Source: Daphnia carinata
Lineage: Eukaryota; Arthropoda; Branchiopoda; Diplostraca; Daphniidae
Reading direction: 5' to 3'
Length of the DNA: 64,000 bases
NCBI RefSeq assembly: GCF_022539665.2
Contig: NC_081337.1
Location: 3,696,679-3,760,678, forward strand
Made by a program: the position numbers and the translations under genes. Each line of letters opens with the position of its first letter. The stretch's first letter is position 1. Under the pieces are notes generated by a model. It had not been told where the DNA came from. It saw nothing but the letters and a program-made list of their open reading frames with translations, and made no database searches. Positions 63,733 through 64,000 of this stretch are shown in pieces.

Positions 63733-64000
63733 ATGGGTATTCCAGCTGGTGATGTCGAGAAAGGCAAGAAGGTATGGTATTTTGTATTATAATAATAATA
63801 AAAGTGCAATAATTCTTTACAATTACATTTCCTAATTAACCTCTTATTATTTATTCAGTTGTTTGTTCAGAGGTGTGCCCAGTGCCACACAGTGGAGGCT
63901 GGAGGCAAGCACAAGACTGGCCCGAACTTGAATGGTCTTTTTGGTCGCAAAACTGGCCAGGCTGCAGGATATGTCTACACAGATGCTAACAAATCTAAAG
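63733..64000 (+). CDS. Cyt-c: Cytochrome c (5' part, cut by window end)
   Basis: Soluble heme protein of the mitochondrial intermembrane space; carries electrons from complex III to complex IV and triggers apoptosome formation in animals. Exons: 63733..63771 and 63859 to beyond 64000; phase-0 GT-AG intron. The heme attachment motif CAQCH is at residues 19-23, and the typical [15 protein letters not shown] and YTDANKSK blocks follow; the axial Met ligand is past the edge. The start [13 protein letters not shown] matches arthropod cytochromes c. Confidence 0.98.

Overview
The window looks like nuclear DNA of an arthropod, most likely a branchiopod crustacean such as Daphnia. This is inferred from many short GT-AG introns (mostly 55-90 nt), tightly packed one-copy animal genes, and arthropod-like cytochrome c, ERH, YME1L and PAS kinase proteins. 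No sequence search was possible, so the species is not established.

The window has two very different halves. Positions 1 to about 43,850 are almost gene-free and saturated with homopolymer runs (A/T up to 30, C/G up to 16) and dinucleotide repeats. The only coding sequence found there is two minus-strand exons of one gene (12013..12616 and 261..363), separated by an 11.6 kb intron. They join in frame to give a signal peptide, an acidic and Ser/Pro-rich ectodomain, and one transmembrane helix; the cytoplasmic part lies beyond position 1. An ATG immediately after a splice acceptor implies a non-coding 5' exon further right, so part of the 31 kb desert may be intron of this gene. Positions 43,900-46,620 hold a degenerate repeat cluster built around a perfect 22-bp palindrome and fold-back GGGCTTAT-type motifs.

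From 47,116 to the right edge the DNA is compact and gene-dense: a nucleoside hydrolase (-), a DDX28-like mitochondrial DEAD-box helicase (-), ERH (-), TMEM267 (+), peroxiredoxin 6 (+), a Myb/SANT-like putative DNA-binding protein (+), the i-AAA mitochondrial protease YME1L (-), PAS-domain kinase (-), a small unrecognised protein (+) and the 5' part of cytochrome c (+, cut by the window end). All exon joins were traced by hand and keep frame.

Several neighbours serve mitochondria or redox and energy balance (DDX28, YME1L, cytochrome c, PRDX6, PASK), but they are separately promoted genes, not an operon. ERH/TMEM267 and PASK/small gene are divergent pairs; the SANT-like gene and YME1L are convergent with apparently overlapping 3' UTRs. 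I found no CRISPR, phage or prokaryote-style system. The most unusual signals are the palindromic repeat cluster, the YME1L pore-loop substitution, the two-exon membrane gene in a simple-repeat desert, and a small gene with an in-frame 60-nt intron.
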